Source: Neckera pumila (Eukaryota > Streptophyta > Bryopsida > Hypnales > Neckeraceae). Taken from it: 64,000 bases of DNA. Shown in pieces: positions 23,206-34,168 of this stretch. The notes under the pieces are model-generated. The model searched no databases and was not told the origin of the DNA. It worked only from the letters and a program-made list of their open reading frames with translations. The DNA lies in contig OZ018409.1 in assembly GCA_963969595.1 (NCBI GenBank), positions 45,521,282 to 45,585,281 of the forward strand, written 5' to 3'. How positions within the stretch are numbered: position 1 is the first letter of the stretch; the number at the start of each line of letters is the position of its first letter. The position numbers were made by a program, and so were the translations under genes.

Positions 23206-23237
<32 letters not shown>

Positions 23238-23914
23238 CTTCGGCTTGCGTTCCCTGCGTTCTCAGGTCTCACGGCCTCTTCCAGGGTTCAACTTTTTCCT
23301 AATGTGGATTTGTTATGAGAAAGTTATGGACATTCTTGTTTTTTTGGCAATTAGAGCATTTTCTTGAAAAATAACTTGTAGGATTCATTTCTAAATGCAA
23401 TTTCTCAAATTTTTGTCTTTTTGCATGGTTTAGTTTACTTTCTAGAACAATCTCACCATTGGAATTAGTGCATTTTAATTCCTTCTAATATATATGAAAA
23501 TTTTATAATTTTCTTCTATTTTGTTCCTACTTCTACTTAACAAATTTTTAAGAATGATAATTAAAGTTTTTTGAAGTTTTTTCCCCTTGACTCTCAACTC
23601 AATTCTCCACTATAAAGATTTAAAGTTCAAAACCATATAGTGCAAAAATTTTAAGTTAAAAATGTTTAAAGTCAAAAAATTTAGTCTTGCAATGTGCTGA
23701 AAAACTTGTTTTTTTCACTTTAAATGCAGGTTTCTTGCAATTTGTGTGGTCAAAAATTATAAAAAAAGAACTTCACACATTCTTAAACTGATTAGGTGTA
23801 AGATCCTACGGTTAGATGTGCAAAAAAAACATTTTTCAAATTTTTTTACTCTTTGCTATAGAAATGGGAGTTTTGAGTTTTTTTTGGCTAACAAAGGCCT
23901 TGGGCCTTTAGGGG
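22498..23914 (+). mobile_element. TTAA-flanked element (family A copy 2) interrupted by a second element
   Basis: TTAA at 22494-22497 and 23915-23918. Ends CCTCTAAAGGACC and GGGCCTTTAGGGG. Without the family D insertion at 22793-23304 it is about 905 bp, the usual family size. The family A interior resumes exactly after the insert at 'TGGATTTGTTATGAGAAAG'. Confidence 0.85.
22793..23304. mobile_element. Inverted-repeat element (family D copy 2) inserted in a family A element
   Basis: Ends CATTAGGAAAAA and TTTTTCCTAATG. Just inside, AACCCTGGAAG is paired with CTTCCAGGGTT. The interior has A/T simple repeats, the palindrome TGACATGGCA/TGCCATGTCA at about 23017-23041, a GTTCCCTGCTGTTCCGC tandem at 23120-23165, and adjacent homopolymer runs (23 A then 28 T, 23187-23237). 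No ORF that is not low complexity. Confidence 0.75.
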
Positions 23915-23918
23915 TTAA

Positions 23919-24660
23919 ATGGAGAGACCCAAAGCTCTATAAAAAAAACCCAAAGGAATAATGTACAACGGAGTTGGGCAAGCAACCAAGAAGCACTGTA
24001 GGTCCAAAAGAAAATGAACAGAGATGTGCACGTATCACTCTTTTTCTATCAATACAAATATTGGTATTGAAGAAGAGGGAGGAATTCAAATAAAGGTCTG
24101 GGTATTGACTAATTTTTTAAAATTTTAAATGCCTGTTGCATATCTATTTTATTTATTTATTTATATAGTTTCCATTTCTCTTTTTATATGTTTTTGTTTT
24201 TGTTTTCTCTTAAACAAAGAGACTCTATTGCGAAAGCTTTGAAGCAAAAGCAATAATGTACAAGAGAGCTAGGCAAGCAACCAAGAAGCACCGTAGCTTG
24301 AAATAAAAGAGTAGGTTGTACAAGTATCACTCTTTTAGTATCAATGCAGGTATTAATATTGAAGAAGAGGGGAAAAAATTCAAAATATGTAGGTTTTATT
24401 AGATATTTATCCTAGATATCATCCAAGTGCCCACCCTAGGTATCATTTGGGGGTCTACCCTAGGTATCATTCGGGGGTCTACCCTAGGTGTTATTTGGAT
24501 AGTTGCCCAGATAGTTGCCCAAATCAATACCATTAATGGTAGGATGTCACCCACGTAGTTGTTCAAACCAATACCAAGGAGGTAGGGTCCCCACTATTGA
24601 TACCATTATTGATATTGATACCAGTTGTGTCCAACCCTAGATACCCGCACAACTTTGGAG
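23919..24660. repeat. Direct repeat of about 140 bp, followed by short tandem repeats
   Basis: About 23961-24100 and 24257-24395 are diverged direct copies (both with GCAAGCAACCAAGAAGCAC, GTATCACTCTTTT and TTGAAGAAGAGG). At 24415-24500 a 25-bp unit (TAGGTATCATTCGGGGGTC) repeats about three times. No coding gene seen. Confidence 0.55.
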
Positions 24661-26029
24661 AAGAGGTAAGTTAGCCCAGAACTCAGATCAGAATTTCCAA
24701 GTATAGTCGCAATTTGGAAGCTGGTGATCTGAAGATGAGGAATTGGCTAATCCTCGATTCGCTGGCAAAAATGCCCGAGCGTTTTACAACCTTGCCTTCA
24801 AACCTTGTCAAAGGTATCTTCAAAACGAATTCAACTAACTTACGGTGCATCTGTTGAAGTGTCCCTGCTGCTACAATAACTCGAGAGGCTCAGAACGGAA
24901 GGTTATTTACAAGCAGAGAGACAGCAGAACAGTTTCGTAGCAAGAGTGGAAAATGCACTGACACCTCTAATAGGAGTAACGAAATAGAAAGTATCAAGCT
25001 GGTAAACGCAAAATAGAGTTCAATGGAAAAGAAGAAGAATTGAAACGGTTGTCAAAGGCTCAGTCAGTTGGCCGATTTCCCACTTCTATAGTTATTACCA
25101 ATTACTGAATCTTTTTTTCAACACATAATTCCGTTGCCCTCATAATGCTGGCTCTGATTTCAAACGATGCTAAGACCTGGAATGTGACTAATATGACTAT
25201 GGATAATGCCTCAAATCATTTCTCATGGGAAATTATCAATCTTGAGTTTCATTTTTGCACATGCAGGATGCCTTTCTCACTCGGAATGATGTAGTATTAT
25301 CTATGAATACGCTCCAGTTCTTTCAACTAGCATGAATCTAGTTATCATGGTTGCAGGTCGCATCACAAATTATGGACAATTGAGAGCACTCAAGAGAAGT
25401 CTCTACTTCGATCAGTTATCATTCATTTGATTAAAACAGAAAAGGAAAGAAGAATGGAGCAGTCTCTAGCCCTAATCAAGTAGTCATGTCTTCCTTCACC
25501 CTTCTCTTGTCCACAAGTCAGACTCTCCCCCTAAAATCTGCTCACATGTATTGGTTTCATCCCTGCTTTTCCTCTAAACAGACACTGACACCTAAATTAC
25601 AAAGAAGCGGAGATCCAGTCACAGCAAAAGGATGGGCACTTGGGTGCACGCCAACAATGGTTGGCAGCTTTAGTTGAGAGTCCAGGCGCGATCGAAATCC
25701 TGTGTCAACAAATCAGTCAACAGCTCTCACAGCTGTTGAATGGCATGCACAAAAAGGCAGGTCCAATAATGCGAGCTCCCCCAAATGTTCCCTCCCTCGT
25801 CCTCAGCTAGCTCTTGGAAAAAAATCACTACACAGGATGGACGCATCGCCAACGACGACGACGCTTATAAAATTAACTATGTATAGTGAGGACGACGACG
25901 ACGACTCCGTTACCAATCGGCCTCAGATTCGGATTGCTACTCTGTTCAATTGGATGTCAAAAGTGGAGGTAGAGATTGATGACATGTTATACAATTAACC
26001 TAAAGGAATCAATTAATTGATGCACTGGG
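24661..26029. other. Downstream flank of the arogenate dehydratase gene; no separate gene seen
   Basis: The part next to the gene (about 25450-26029) probably contains its 3' UTR, since composition changes only gradually. GAC-type trinucleotide runs occur at about 25850-25862 and 25891-25907. ORFs here on the plus strand (63 and 98 codons) show no domain. Confidence 0.35.
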
Positions 26030-27301
26030 CTAGGCTCTCATGGGACTCATATCCATGGGGTAGCTTCCCAAAACACGCAAGAACGTGGCAAACTCTTGCA
26101 AATGGCTCAAGGCGTTCTGCGCGCGCACATCCGCCATGGATGCCTCGAAGTCGATGTAGAAGAGGTAATCGAAGTATTTGGCGGTGCCGTTGTTGCTATC
26201 GTCCACGACGCGCAGCGGGCGCTTGCGTTGCGGCCGGCTCTCAATCTTGGTGAGGTTCAACTCCCGCAGCGCGAACACGGAGAGCGCTTTGAAGAGCACG
26301 CCCGGCCCTTCGTCCAAAGTGAAGACAATACTCGTTTTGAACTTGCGATCAATACGCGGAATCACAGGCTCCCTGGCGAGCATAAGAAAACGCGTGACGT
26401 TGTCCAAGTCGTCCTGGATCCCATCCATGAGAATATCCAGCCCGTAAATCTCCGCGGCGCGCGCGCTCGCGACGGCGCCCGTGTCGCGCAAGTTGTGAGC
26501 CGCGATGAACTGCGCTGCGCCCGCCGTGTCGTCCACAGCCTCGCGCGTCACGCCCAGCTTCGTCAGCGCGTCCTCGCACTGCGCGAGCGCTTGCGGGTGA
26601 CTCACCACGCGCAGAAGCTCCTCTTTCTTCACGCCCGGCACGCCCAGGAGACAGTGATGAACCGCGAGCTGAACCTCCCCGACGATGTGCAGCCGGTGAC
26701 GCAACAACAAGTCATAATTGCGGTGAATGGATCCTCCCAAAGAATTTTCGACAGGGAGCACCGCGCGATCGACTAACCAAAGCTCAACGGCGGAAAATGC
26801 GGCCTCGAACTGCTCGCACGGCACGGCCTCGCAACGCGGATACGCCTTCGCGGCCGCCGCTTCGCTGTACGCGCCGGGCACGCCCTGGTAGGCCACGCGC
26901 AGATCCGCGTTCTCTCGCGGCGGAAGCGCTAATTCGGTAATGGACAGCGGCTTCGGCAAGTGCAGACTGCGCATGTGGCTGGTGGAAACCTCCATCGCGG
27001 TGCCGTTCCCGGGAGATTGCATGCTCAGATCCTGCTTCTCCTGCACCTGCGTCGGCAACTCCGTCATTTCCTTCCCCACGGCGCCGTTCTGCGTCACCTT
27101 CTGCAGAAATGCGTTCGACGCGGGCCACGAACTCGAAGGCGCCGAGGCGCGAACGGATTGCACCCACTCCTTCCGCTTGCCAACCCGCCGAACCACCACC
27201 TTCTGCGTCGCGGACTTCCCCCATCCGTCACGCTTCAAAGCTACGTCGCCCAGCATCTCGAAGCTCATCACTCGCTCACCAGGACAGACGCGTAACGCCA
27301 T
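26030..27301 (-). CDS. ADT: Plastid arogenate/prephenate dehydratase, intronless
   Basis: 423 aa. Catalyses decarboxylation and dehydration of L-arogenate to phenylalanine (and, in some family members, prephenate to phenylpyruvate), the last step of plastid phenylalanine synthesis. Residues 1 to about 55 are rich in basic residues and Ser/Ala, ending near a VRA site, as in a chloroplast transit peptide. The dehydratase domain spans about 136-308 ([27 protein letters not shown]) with the catalytic Thr-Arg-Phe motif at 303-305. The ACT domain spans about 322-413, with ESRP at 354-357 for phenylalanine binding, and the protein ends in the typical [11 protein letters not shown]. Ala339 sits in a KALS motif. 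In the family, Ala here (versus Val) has been linked to extra prephenate dehydratase activity, so dual activity is inferred. The ATG at 27301 is the first in frame and gives a normal length. Confidence 0.95.
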   Translation of the reverse strand: MALRVCPGERVMSFEMLGDVALKRDGWGKSATQKVVVRRVGKRKEWVQSVRASAPSSSWPASNAFLQKVTQNGAVGKEMTELPTQVQEKQDLSMQSPGNGTAMEVSTSHMRSLHLPKPLSITELALPPRENADLRVAYQGVPGAYSEAAAAKAYPRCEAVPCEQFEAAFSAVELWLVDRAVLPVENSLGGSIHRNYDLLLRHRLHIVGEVQLAVHHCLLGVPGVKKEELLRVVSHPQALAQCEDALTKLGVTREAVDDTAGAAQFIAAHNLRDTGAVASARAAEIYGLDILMDGIQDDLDNVTRFLMLAREPVIPRIDRKFKTSIVFTLDEGPGVLFKALSVFALRELNLTKIESRPQRKRPLRVVDDSNNGTAKYFDYLFYIDFEASMADVRAQNALSHLQEFATFLRVLGSYPMDMSPMRA

Positions 27302-27900
27302 TGCTCAGCTCCTAAACCCCAACCCCCCACCCAAATCACAAAACCCACAAACCCCCCCACAATTTCCAAGCACCACCAATCCGTCACGGACCCCAATTGG
27401 CAACCAATTCGACTGAAAGCTCCACAGAAGGGATTCAATTCGCTTCAATCCAATTGGAATCGCTTCAGACTCGTACTACGAAGGAATTGAGCACTGGCAG
27501 GTAAGCTTAGCAAGAAGCCGATTTGTGCAGATGGCTCTGGAGAGAGCTAACTGAGGAGTGCAGCGAGTGGACTGGGGAGCTATGGCGATAGGGCTTGTGA
27601 CTTGTGATGAGCATGTGCAGTGATCGCAGTGGCAATGGCGAGAGGGGCGAAGACGCGGGTTTTGGTCAATGGCGACGCCGGGGCCCAACGCTGCTGCACG
27701 GGGGCTGCGCGTGTAAAAAGCCGCAGCTGCATCTTGAAAAAGGACCCAAGGTCAACAGCAACGACCTCTTTTTTTCTAACTTCCTCCAACTGGGGGAAGA
27801 AACCCTTTCTTTTAGTGCCAGGATGGGGATCACTTAAAATTTTGGTGAAGCATTCTATTTCTACATTCATCCATCTTTTGGACCAAGAAATGGCACTTTT
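27302..27900 (-). promoter_or_regulatory. Upstream region of the arogenate dehydratase gene
   Basis: The first 130 bases upstream of the ATG are strongly C/A-biased on the plus strand (G/T on the coding strand), as in a 5' leader. Composition stays GC-richer to about 27730. No clear TATA or other element could be assigned. ORFs here on both strands look like chance. Confidence 0.35.
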
Positions 27901-29006
27901 CAATCTTTTTCATACACTTTTTCATCCAAATTTGGCAACTTCATCCACATTTTTAATAGAAATGGAAATTTTTTGGCAAAAAAAGATTACTTTTGTTTGG
28001 TGAAAAGTAGGACATTTATTTTGAAATGGTGCAATTTGGCCCATGGTGCCAAAAAAAAGGTCGGAGGGAACTAAAAACTCCTTTTTTATTTTCACTGTAA
28101 ATAAGTGACAAGGAGTTCACCCTTGAAGATTGTTTGAGGCCAAAAAGCGGTCGACGGATGATTTCATTGTTCAATGTAGAAGTAGAAGAATGCACTCATT
28201 GGTCCAATAATTGGAGTGCTCAATTTTGTATAGGGAAATCACCAAGGCTGAGGAAATTTTGAAAATAATCATGGTAAATATAATGGATGAAATATGTGAT
28301 TGATGAATGAAAAATTTGCAATCACTGATTATTTGGATTTCACACACTATGAGGAGATTATTGGAAATAATCCTCCCGCAAAATGAACAGGATTTTTATG
28401 ATGGGGATTTATACTGATCACACAGGGGACTGCATCCTTTACGGATTAAGTGAGTTGGGGGACATCTTAACCTTGAAAGGACAAAGGAACCCTAAGAGGT
28501 ATAACAGATGACTTCAACAAAGATGAAATACAAAGAATGCACCTATTGGTTCAATAATTGGGATATTTTGGTGGCTACAGTGTCTTAAGGGGCCATCAGG
28601 GGCCATCAATCCTTCCGAAGTTAAGGTAGGGCCCCCCTAAAGTGTCACATTTTTTACTTGTTCATAGTTATTATTATTAGATTGGTCAAGTTTTGTATTT
28701 CTTGTTGGCAAGTGAAAGGAGGTTCCAACACACTAAAGAACGCGACATCTGAGAACTACATGTAAAATTTATGAAATGTCCAAGTTTTTTGGTAGATCAA
28801 GGGATTTCACAATAAAGTAGTTCATGCCTGCTTCACATGAGCGGTAGGAAGATGGGCGGCAAGAGCATTTCTTTGCTGTAATTGGTTGCGCATGGATGTC
28901 GGATTTCACACTAGAGCGGTAGGAAGGAAGTATTTGGATGAAAAAATTGCTATGTGACCAGCTATTAGCAACAAAATTCTTCGAGAGGTTTTTGGCTGAA
29001 AGGGGC
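27850..29006. other. Intergenic with a dispersed repeat
   Basis: About 27850-28060 matches 43.13-43.33 kb (shared ATTTGGCAACTT, TTTTGGCAAAAA and TTGAAATGGTGCA words). The rest shows no gene. Confidence 0.4.
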
Positions 29007-29009
29007 TTA

Positions 29010-29403
29010 GAGCATCCCCACCCGTCTTGTAAAACGATGACTTGTAAACACCGACTTGCAAAATTGCCCCACCCACCTTGCATAATGGATGAACTTGTTA
29101 AGAGGCCGGGCCAAAAGCCTTCGGTGGCTTGCAAAACCGGGCTCTTTTGCAAGCCAAAGGGCAGCTTGCAAACCAGCTTTGCAAACCGCATGAGACAAGC
29201 TCCTTTTGCACTTTCCCAACAAACATGGACTTGATGAGTGAATGTGGACATAGCTCATTGGATCACAATGGCCTCTTAACAAGCCGTGGGTGGGGCGGCC
29301 CTTCTTCCCTGACTTGCAAAACGGATTGACAGGCTGCAACCTGGCTTGCATTTTCCCAGCTTGTCAACCTGGCTTGCATTTTCCCAGCCTGATGGGGATG
29401 CTC
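29010..29403. mobile_element. PIF/Harbinger-like MITE with TTA target duplication
   Basis: Ends GAGCATCCCCACC and TGGGGATGCTC are inverted, with TTA directly repeated outside at 29007-29009 and 29404-29406. Same terminal sequence as the element at 20957. The interior holds many copies of 'GACTTGCAAA/GGCTTGCA', including a direct duplication of CCTGGCTTGCATTTTCCCAG at 29339-29388. ORFs in the interior are by-products of this repeat. Confidence 0.75.
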
Positions 29404-29406
29404 TTA

Positions 29407-30685
29407 CAACACGCAGCACTTTTTTAAACGTTGGAGCTTTGAAGCGCTTCTTGCCAATTGTGTTTTTCCACTCAAGCATATACATAAAGTGTTTTTCAAT
29501 GTTGAGAAGCTACAAGAGCGGTGGCCTTTCCGACATCCTGTCTCTTTGTGTTGTGAAGCGCACCTCAGTCAGTTGAGTAAAGGCGGAAGTCACGGAACAG
29601 CCAGGGAGGTCCTTGGAAGAAAACCCAGTTGACAAGTGGCACCAACGAACTGAACTTTGTCCGGGGTGGACTGACTCCAAGTTTCGGCTCTCGTAAAACC
29701 CCAGCAAAGCAAAGCAGGGAGTCCGGCTTCTCCTTGACTTGGAAATGGAAACAGTTTGACTGGAATTGGGCATCTAATGCTCATTGTTGTAGGACTCCGG
29801 AAAGGTCAGCGAAAGCAGCCTTGCCGCAAGAGGTAATGCTATAGTGGCAGGGTCTCTTCAACCTGAAATAGTCAGAATGTTAAGCATTTGAGCATTAATA
29901 TAGTTGCTAATAACGAAATATTGGAATTTTAGTTGGATTGTGTTGGAAGTCACAAAAGAACTTTTAGATTCTTTTAACATGTAGTTTGAGTAGTAAAAAA
30001 TGTAGGAATACAATATGAATATTCAAAGTGCTCAAAATAGGTTGTCAGTTTTATATTGACACAAACATTGAAGGAAGAACATTAGAGTTAATCGCAAAGT
30101 CGTCGGGACTTGGTTGGAGTTCTAAGCTTTGGTCCTCAACAATAAATGCATTGTGGTTCACCACTTCATCTTGAGTTAAGCTCTAAACTTATGGTTCTTA
30201 TCCTGAATTACAATCTCTTGAGTTCTCACTAATAGAAGCAAAACTAGGGACACAATTCGAAAGAGCTCTATTTTGGATCTAAAAGGAGTTTGACCTCAAG
30301 TTCTTTGTTTATTGCTATTCAGTAAGGAAGAAATCGAGTGATTGAGTGAGCTTTCTCTCATTGTTGATGTTGAGGAACCTCTGAAGCCTCCTAATTTTCT
30401 TTCACTTTACAATTAACTCTATTGTAGGTGAAAATTTGTAGGGGTCGGTTTTGGAAAAAGATTACAATTTGGTGGAGTCATCTTACACATAAGTCTCAAG
30501 TTTCAATAATCTTCTCAAGATTATTGTTTATTTTCTTTAAAACAACAAGCAACTATAGAGACATTGCCTTCGTAGTGGTGGTTCACTTCTTGAGTAAGGT
30601 GGCCACTCAAACTTCGTGAGGATGGCTTCTTTCAATACAAAGCCTGCTCTCCTTTAGACCAATGCCAATAAATGATGTTGAAAAT
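29407..30685. other. Intergenic; no gene seen
   Basis: Short ORFs only (up to 87 codons), none with a recognisable domain or splice partners. Confidence 0.35.
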
Positions 30686-30689
30686 AAGA

Positions 30690-30815
30690 TTTGGAACAAG
30701 CGTTAGAGCAACCCTACAACAACACGGTAAAGGTTATACATCATTGATCTTCTAAAGATTAGAAGATCAATGGTGCAGAACCTTTACAGTGTTGCTTCAC
30801 CGTGTTGCTATGGAG
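30690..30815. repeat. Hairpin-forming inverted repeat
   Basis: An inner stem, CATTGATCTTCTAA paired with TTAGAAGATCAATG around a 3-nt loop, extends outward through TAAAGGTT/AACCTTTA and then CAACACGGT/ACCGTGTTG with a few mismatches and a bulge. Total paired length is about 50 bp. It could be a small MITE or a microRNA-like precursor; nothing here decides which. Confidence 0.6.
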
Positions 30816-31007
30816 CTACTATTAAAGGGTCTAGCAAAATAGAAACCCAATTCAATGCTCAAGTCCACTTCCCTTGCCCTTGCCCTCCTCCAAATGTCCA
30901 AAAACACTATCATAGTATGCATGTAAAAGGAATTGGAACTTGGGGCTTACAATATGCGTAAACCACTCCTGGTTCCCGTCCCGTTCAATCGGCGGGAAGC
31001 TTTTGTG

Positions 31008-31055
31008 CCGTAATCCCCAATTACGCGGGCAAAACCGCGTAATTGGGGATTACGG
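31008..31055. repeat. Perfect 21-bp hairpin
   Basis: Arms 31008-31028 (starting CCGTAATCCCC) and 31035-31055 are exact complements around a 6-nt GCAAAA loop. It is embedded in a GC-rich patch (30960-31240) unlike its AT-rich surroundings. Confidence 0.85.
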
Positions 31056-31109
31056 ATTTTTCATCCGGCTCATCGTTTCATCCAATTTTATCTCCTCTTT
31101 CAGTCGTGA

Positions 31110-31237
31110 TTTACGTCGGGCAATACCCTTATCGTCGGGCATTGTGCCAAATAATCGGCCCTCCTCGTCGGGCTCCGCCCTCCTCGTCGGCTGATTATTT
31201 GGCGCAATGCCCTCCTCTGCGGGCATTGCCCTATACA
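31110..31237. repeat. Imperfect palindrome with GC-rich CCTCCTCGTCGG repeats
   Basis: The left arm GGGCAATACCC..GGGCATTGTGCC and AATAATCGG pairs with the right arm (GATTATTTGGCGCAATGCCC..GGGCATTGCCC). CCCTCCTCGTCGG is repeated in the loop. With the 31008 hairpin it probably forms one foldback element of about 250 bp. Confidence 0.6.
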
Positions 31238-31239
31238 AA

Positions 31240-33213
31240 GCTCTGAACATTTCTGCTTCCTCGTCGAATCAAACTTTGAGCGCCGGGGAAAAGAGAGATG
31301 GAGCTTTGGCTTGAACGAACAAAAGTCTAAAGTGAAGGCAACATCAATTGCTGCGAACTGCAACGAAGCCTAAGACTCTGTTGCCAGGAAGATACTGCCG
31401 AGAGTTTCAGGATGCAAGGTCAATGCAAAATTCTGTGGGCAAATCCGACTGCCTCTCACTATAGTAACAATCCCCACAGGAAATGATGTAAGGTAGTCTG
31501 CTCTTAAGTCGCCTTTTGAGAACTGATTGCATTTGGGGGAAGCTAATTTGTGTTAAACAATTTTCAGTAAATTTTCATAGGAAGAAAAATGGAATTGGCA
31601 TCTAACCCAAGTCCTTTCATGTTTTTTGGGACCTTTGTGGAATTAGTTACGAATTTCTGAAGTTGAAACGCAATGCTCTAAAAGCCACCACCCTCCTCTT
31701 GAAATGTATGCTACTGGTACATTAGAGAAAGTTAAATGAAACCTCTGTGTTAGTGATCGCTTTTAGAGCATCCTACCTTAGGACCCACTAAATTTTTTGG
31801 GAGCAGTGCTTTGAACACATTTTTAGAGGGGGGAATTTAGAACTTGAATTTATTACGTTGGGAATAATGTAAGCCAGTTTATTACTACATATTTATTACA
31901 AATGATCAAATTTGGAAAACTTGAACTCATATTTGAAATCCAAGACTTTGAAAGACGTTCAAGAGCTCACAAATTTTAAAAATGAACCACTCAAAGTAAT
32001 AAGTTTTTTTTCCCAAAGTCCCCATGCAATGAAAAGAAAAACATGTGGCTATAGTACGAGCTAGAGGTTGTGTCCTTGTAGCACCAGCTTGCATTTAGAG
32101 TGAGATAGCTATTCAAACTTTCTAAGGATAGCTTGTATATATGCAAAGCCCTCCTCTCCTTTCTATTTAGAGCCAATAAATCAACACCTTATCCCACCCC
32201 TAGTACTAAGCTTCATCTAGACAATTCTGGAGCCACTCATATTATTTCTACACTTGTAGAAGTAGGGACACCTTAAATTGCCACTTTTCTACTATAGACC
32301 ACTTCTATTATTAGATTATTAAAATTTTATATTTTTCCAATTGGTAAGTGATAGGAAAGTTCAATGCTCCAAACAACACATTGTCTGCAATGAAATGTAT
32401 GCAAATGTCAAGAAGAATCAATTTTGTAGTGGTAGATATCCTAAAATCGTTTCTTCAAAAATAGGTACATATTGATTTATAAACTACTCTTTGTTCTACC
32501 ATTAACTAAAGGATTGGGGCCATTTGGAGGGCGAGAGACCTTGGCAATGGGAACTTCCATGTAGATATTGGAGCCCATAACATTAGAATTCTATCGGTAA
32601 GCAATTTTTCATTGAAGATATTCTTGGCTACTCATTATAATTTTACTTAAAATATAGAAATCTTCTAAACTATTGACCACCAATTTAGAAAAAATGAATT
32701 TACAACCATAGAACGTTGATTTTCTAATTTTAGATTGATTCAGTGAAAAATGCACCATGATCTTTTATGCAATAATATGAACATATAAGGATATATTTTC
32801 AGATTTTCAGAGCATATATTGCATTTGGTATAAATTATTTTACTTTTTATTCTAAAATTCAAGGTAATTCAAATTTTTCCTCCAAAATGTGAATTTTTTT
32901 ACAACAAATAGAAAACAAGTAGAAAACAAGTAACAACATCACCAAAAAATCAATACAAAAAACACATTCATAAGTATTTGCAAAATGAAGTTTGAAAAAA
33001 TAATTATAAACCCTTCTTTTGGGGGTTAAAGCTTAAAAGTCTTTAGACTTCAATTGACTTGCAACTATGAATTTATTATGGTAGACTTTGGAGGTGTATG
33101 TTGACCAATATCTCATATTGAATTCTATATTTATGAATACAAAACCTCCAAAGATCCGGACCCTATGGTTACAAAGCGAATCCTTTTGTTCTCATATTTT
33201 TTGTATTCCAAAT
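31240..33213. other. Intergenic; no gene seen
   Basis: AT-rich, with short ORFs only. 32470-32600 and others show no recognisable domain. Confidence 0.35.
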
Positions 33214-33217
33214 TTAA

Positions 33218-34120
33218 CCTCTAAAAAACCATTGTTCCTTCGAAGGACAAATGGGATTTTGGGTAGGTACCTACGGTCTGAATTTTTGTCTTGATTTTTT
33301 GAAACTTTTTTGGAAGATAAGAAAAATTGATTAGCTTCATGGGAATACAATTTCTTTGTCAGTTGGTGCCCAGGAACAAAAGTTATGCCCAAATAAGCTC
33401 AAAATAGGAGAAAGGGGGCAGCAATAAAAAAATAAAAGAATTGAATTTGTTTTCTCAGTTTTTTTTCTCATAGATTATATCTTTGTCAACATGGAAAGCT
33501 TTGATTTGTTCCATTTGGATTTGTTATGAGAAAGTTATGGACAATCTTGTTTTGGGGGCAATTAGAGCATCTTCTTGAAATAATAACTTGTAGGATTCAT
33601 TTGCAAATGCAGTTTTTACTTTTTTTCAAAAAAAGAAGTTCCACATGGTTTAGTTTTCTTGCTAGAACAATCTGACCATTGGAATTAGTGAATTTTCATT
33701 CCATCTTAGAGATATTAATAATTTAGGTATTCCTTCTATCTTGTACCTACTTCTACTTAACAATTTCTTAAAGAATGAAAATTAAATTTTTTTGAATTTT
33801 TTTTTCCCTAGAATTCAATTTTCTAACGTAAAGAGTTAAATCTCAAAATACTATAGTGCAAGAAAGTAAAGTTAAGTAGGTTCAAAGTCAAATCTTTTAG
33901 TCCCACAATGTGTTGAAAAATTTGTTTTTTTCACTTTAAGCGCAGAAATCTTGCAATTTGTACGGTCAAAATTTCTGAAATTTTTTTCACACATTTTCAT
34001 ATAAATTAGGTTTAAGATCCTATGGTTAGATTTGCAAAAATAAAATTCAAATTTTTTTATTCTTTGCTATAAAAATGGCAATTTTAAGAGTTTTTTGGCA
34101 AAAAATTTAGTTGGTCCTTC
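33218..34120 (+). mobile_element. TTAA-type element (family A copy 3), right end decayed
   Basis: TTAA at 33214-33217, then CCTCTAAAAAACC. The family A interior runs throughout. At the right end only GGTCCTTCAAG remains and no TTAA follows, so the right terminus has mutated or was lost. Confidence 0.75.
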
Positions 34121-34130
34121 AAGCGATGGG

Positions 34131-34168
34131 CCTGGGCGCATAGCCCTGGGCGCATAGCCCTGGGCGCC
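34131..34168. repeat. Short GC-rich tandem repeat
   Basis: A 16-bp unit, CTGGGCGCATAGCC plus CT-type spacer, occurs nearly three times directly after the broken family A end. Confidence 0.6.

Noticed and set aside
26096..26776. A 226-codon ORF on the plus strand opposite the dehydratase
   Set aside because: It is the antisense shadow of a GC-rich coding exon; the minus frame carries a complete, well-conserved enzyme.
29129..29351. Several 60-114-codon ORFs within 29.0-29.4 kb
   Set aside because: They lie inside the Harbinger-like MITE and arise from its repeated CTTGCAAA words.
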